DNA from: Spirochaetales bacterium
Lineage (GTDB): Bacteria > Spirochaetota > Spirochaetia > SZUA-6 > RPPD01
NCBI GenBank assembly: GCA_016930675.1
Contig: JAFGGG010000006.1
Location: forward strand, 62,001-126,000
Direction: 5' to 3'
DNA: 64,000 nt
The translations under genes were made by a program, and so were the position numbers. Position 1 is the first letter of the stretch. The number at the start of each line of letters is the position of its first letter. This document shows, piece after piece, positions 63,884 to 64,000 of the stretch. The notes under the pieces are model-generated. The model worked only from the letters and a program-made list of their open reading frames with translations, was not told the origin of the DNA and searched no databases.

Positions 63884-64000
63884 TTAAAAATCCTTTGTGC
63901 TTTGCAAACAGGTATCTATAATTTCAGCGAGTGTGGTGGTCCCCACATACAAACAGTTGTTCGATGTGCCGTAATATAGTTTTATACTGGAATCATCTTC
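63884..64000 (-). CDS. GH130-family protein, C-terminal end (third paralogue)
   Basis: The frame is open to the window edge and reads DSSIKLYYGTSNNCLYVGTT followed by LAEIIDTCLQSTKDF and a stop. It matches the GH130 end EIKIYYGAADTCICMATA in paralogue 1. So a third tandem copy begins beyond the window. Confidence 0.85.
   Translation of the reverse strand, partial: EDDSSIKLYYGTSNNCLYVGTTTLAEIIDTCLQSTKDF

Overview
The window looks like a chromosomal segment of a free-living or environmental spirochaete (phylum Spirochaetota) of moderate-to-low G+C. The case rests on several features together: a short alanyl-tRNA synthetase without the C-terminal DHHA1 region, as in Borrelia and Treponema; a V/A-type ATPase operon instead of an F-type one; an M16C insulinase-like protease of about 990 residues; a large LptD/OstA-like barrel; a SecG with a long acidic tail; and several TPR proteins of the type common in spirochaetes. 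This is inference from family knowledge; no rRNA is present to confirm it.

Layout. 1-360 is the end of a NeuB-like sialic/pseudaminic acid synthase. 549-3632 is a HEAT-repeat protein with a class III nucleotide cyclase domain. 3786-10662 is a cobalamin-riboswitch-controlled operon: TonB-dependent receptor, ExbB, ExbD, TonB, then an M16C protease. 10.7-24.8 kb holds unknown and envelope genes (DUF5312-like, lipoprotein, ManC, IlvE, a 1011-aa TPR membrane protein, a CBM48 protein, an outer-membrane-type protein that appears to start at ATT, a truncated Nudix gene coupled to a RecQ helicase, a FecR/PEGA protein). 25-42.5 kb holds alaS, two TPR genes, a lone hisB, uvrA, an LptD-like protein, the conserved phoH-pgpH-ybeY-tlyC string and another TPR protein. 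42.6-46.1 kb is a glycolytic cluster (gapA, pgk, tpiA) ending in secG. 46.2-56.8 kb is a complete V/A-ATPase operon (H, C, I, K, F, E, A, B, D) followed by a UspA-like protein, a PTS IIA protein and a nitrilase-family amidase. 58.6 kb has a tRNA-Val(UAC). 58.7-64 kb, on the minus strand, has three tandem GH130 genes, a GT4 glycosyltransferase, a protein made of two kinase-like repeats, and a decayed secreted-protein gene.

The most unusual signal is a dispersed element of exactly 86 bp, present in five full copies (363, 23349, 24838, 29142, 35903) and at least two relics. Its 15-bp terminal inverted repeats differ between copies by compensatory double changes, so the pairing is conserved although the sequence is not; an internal hairpin of changing sequence supports the same conclusion. 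No transposase is in the window. Other notable points are several promoters placed so close to the ATG that the mRNAs would be almost leaderless, a 16-bp perfect hairpin at the predicted 5' end of the uvrA mRNA, non-canonical ATT and CTG starts, and the tandem kinase-like protein next to the mannoside phosphorylase genes.
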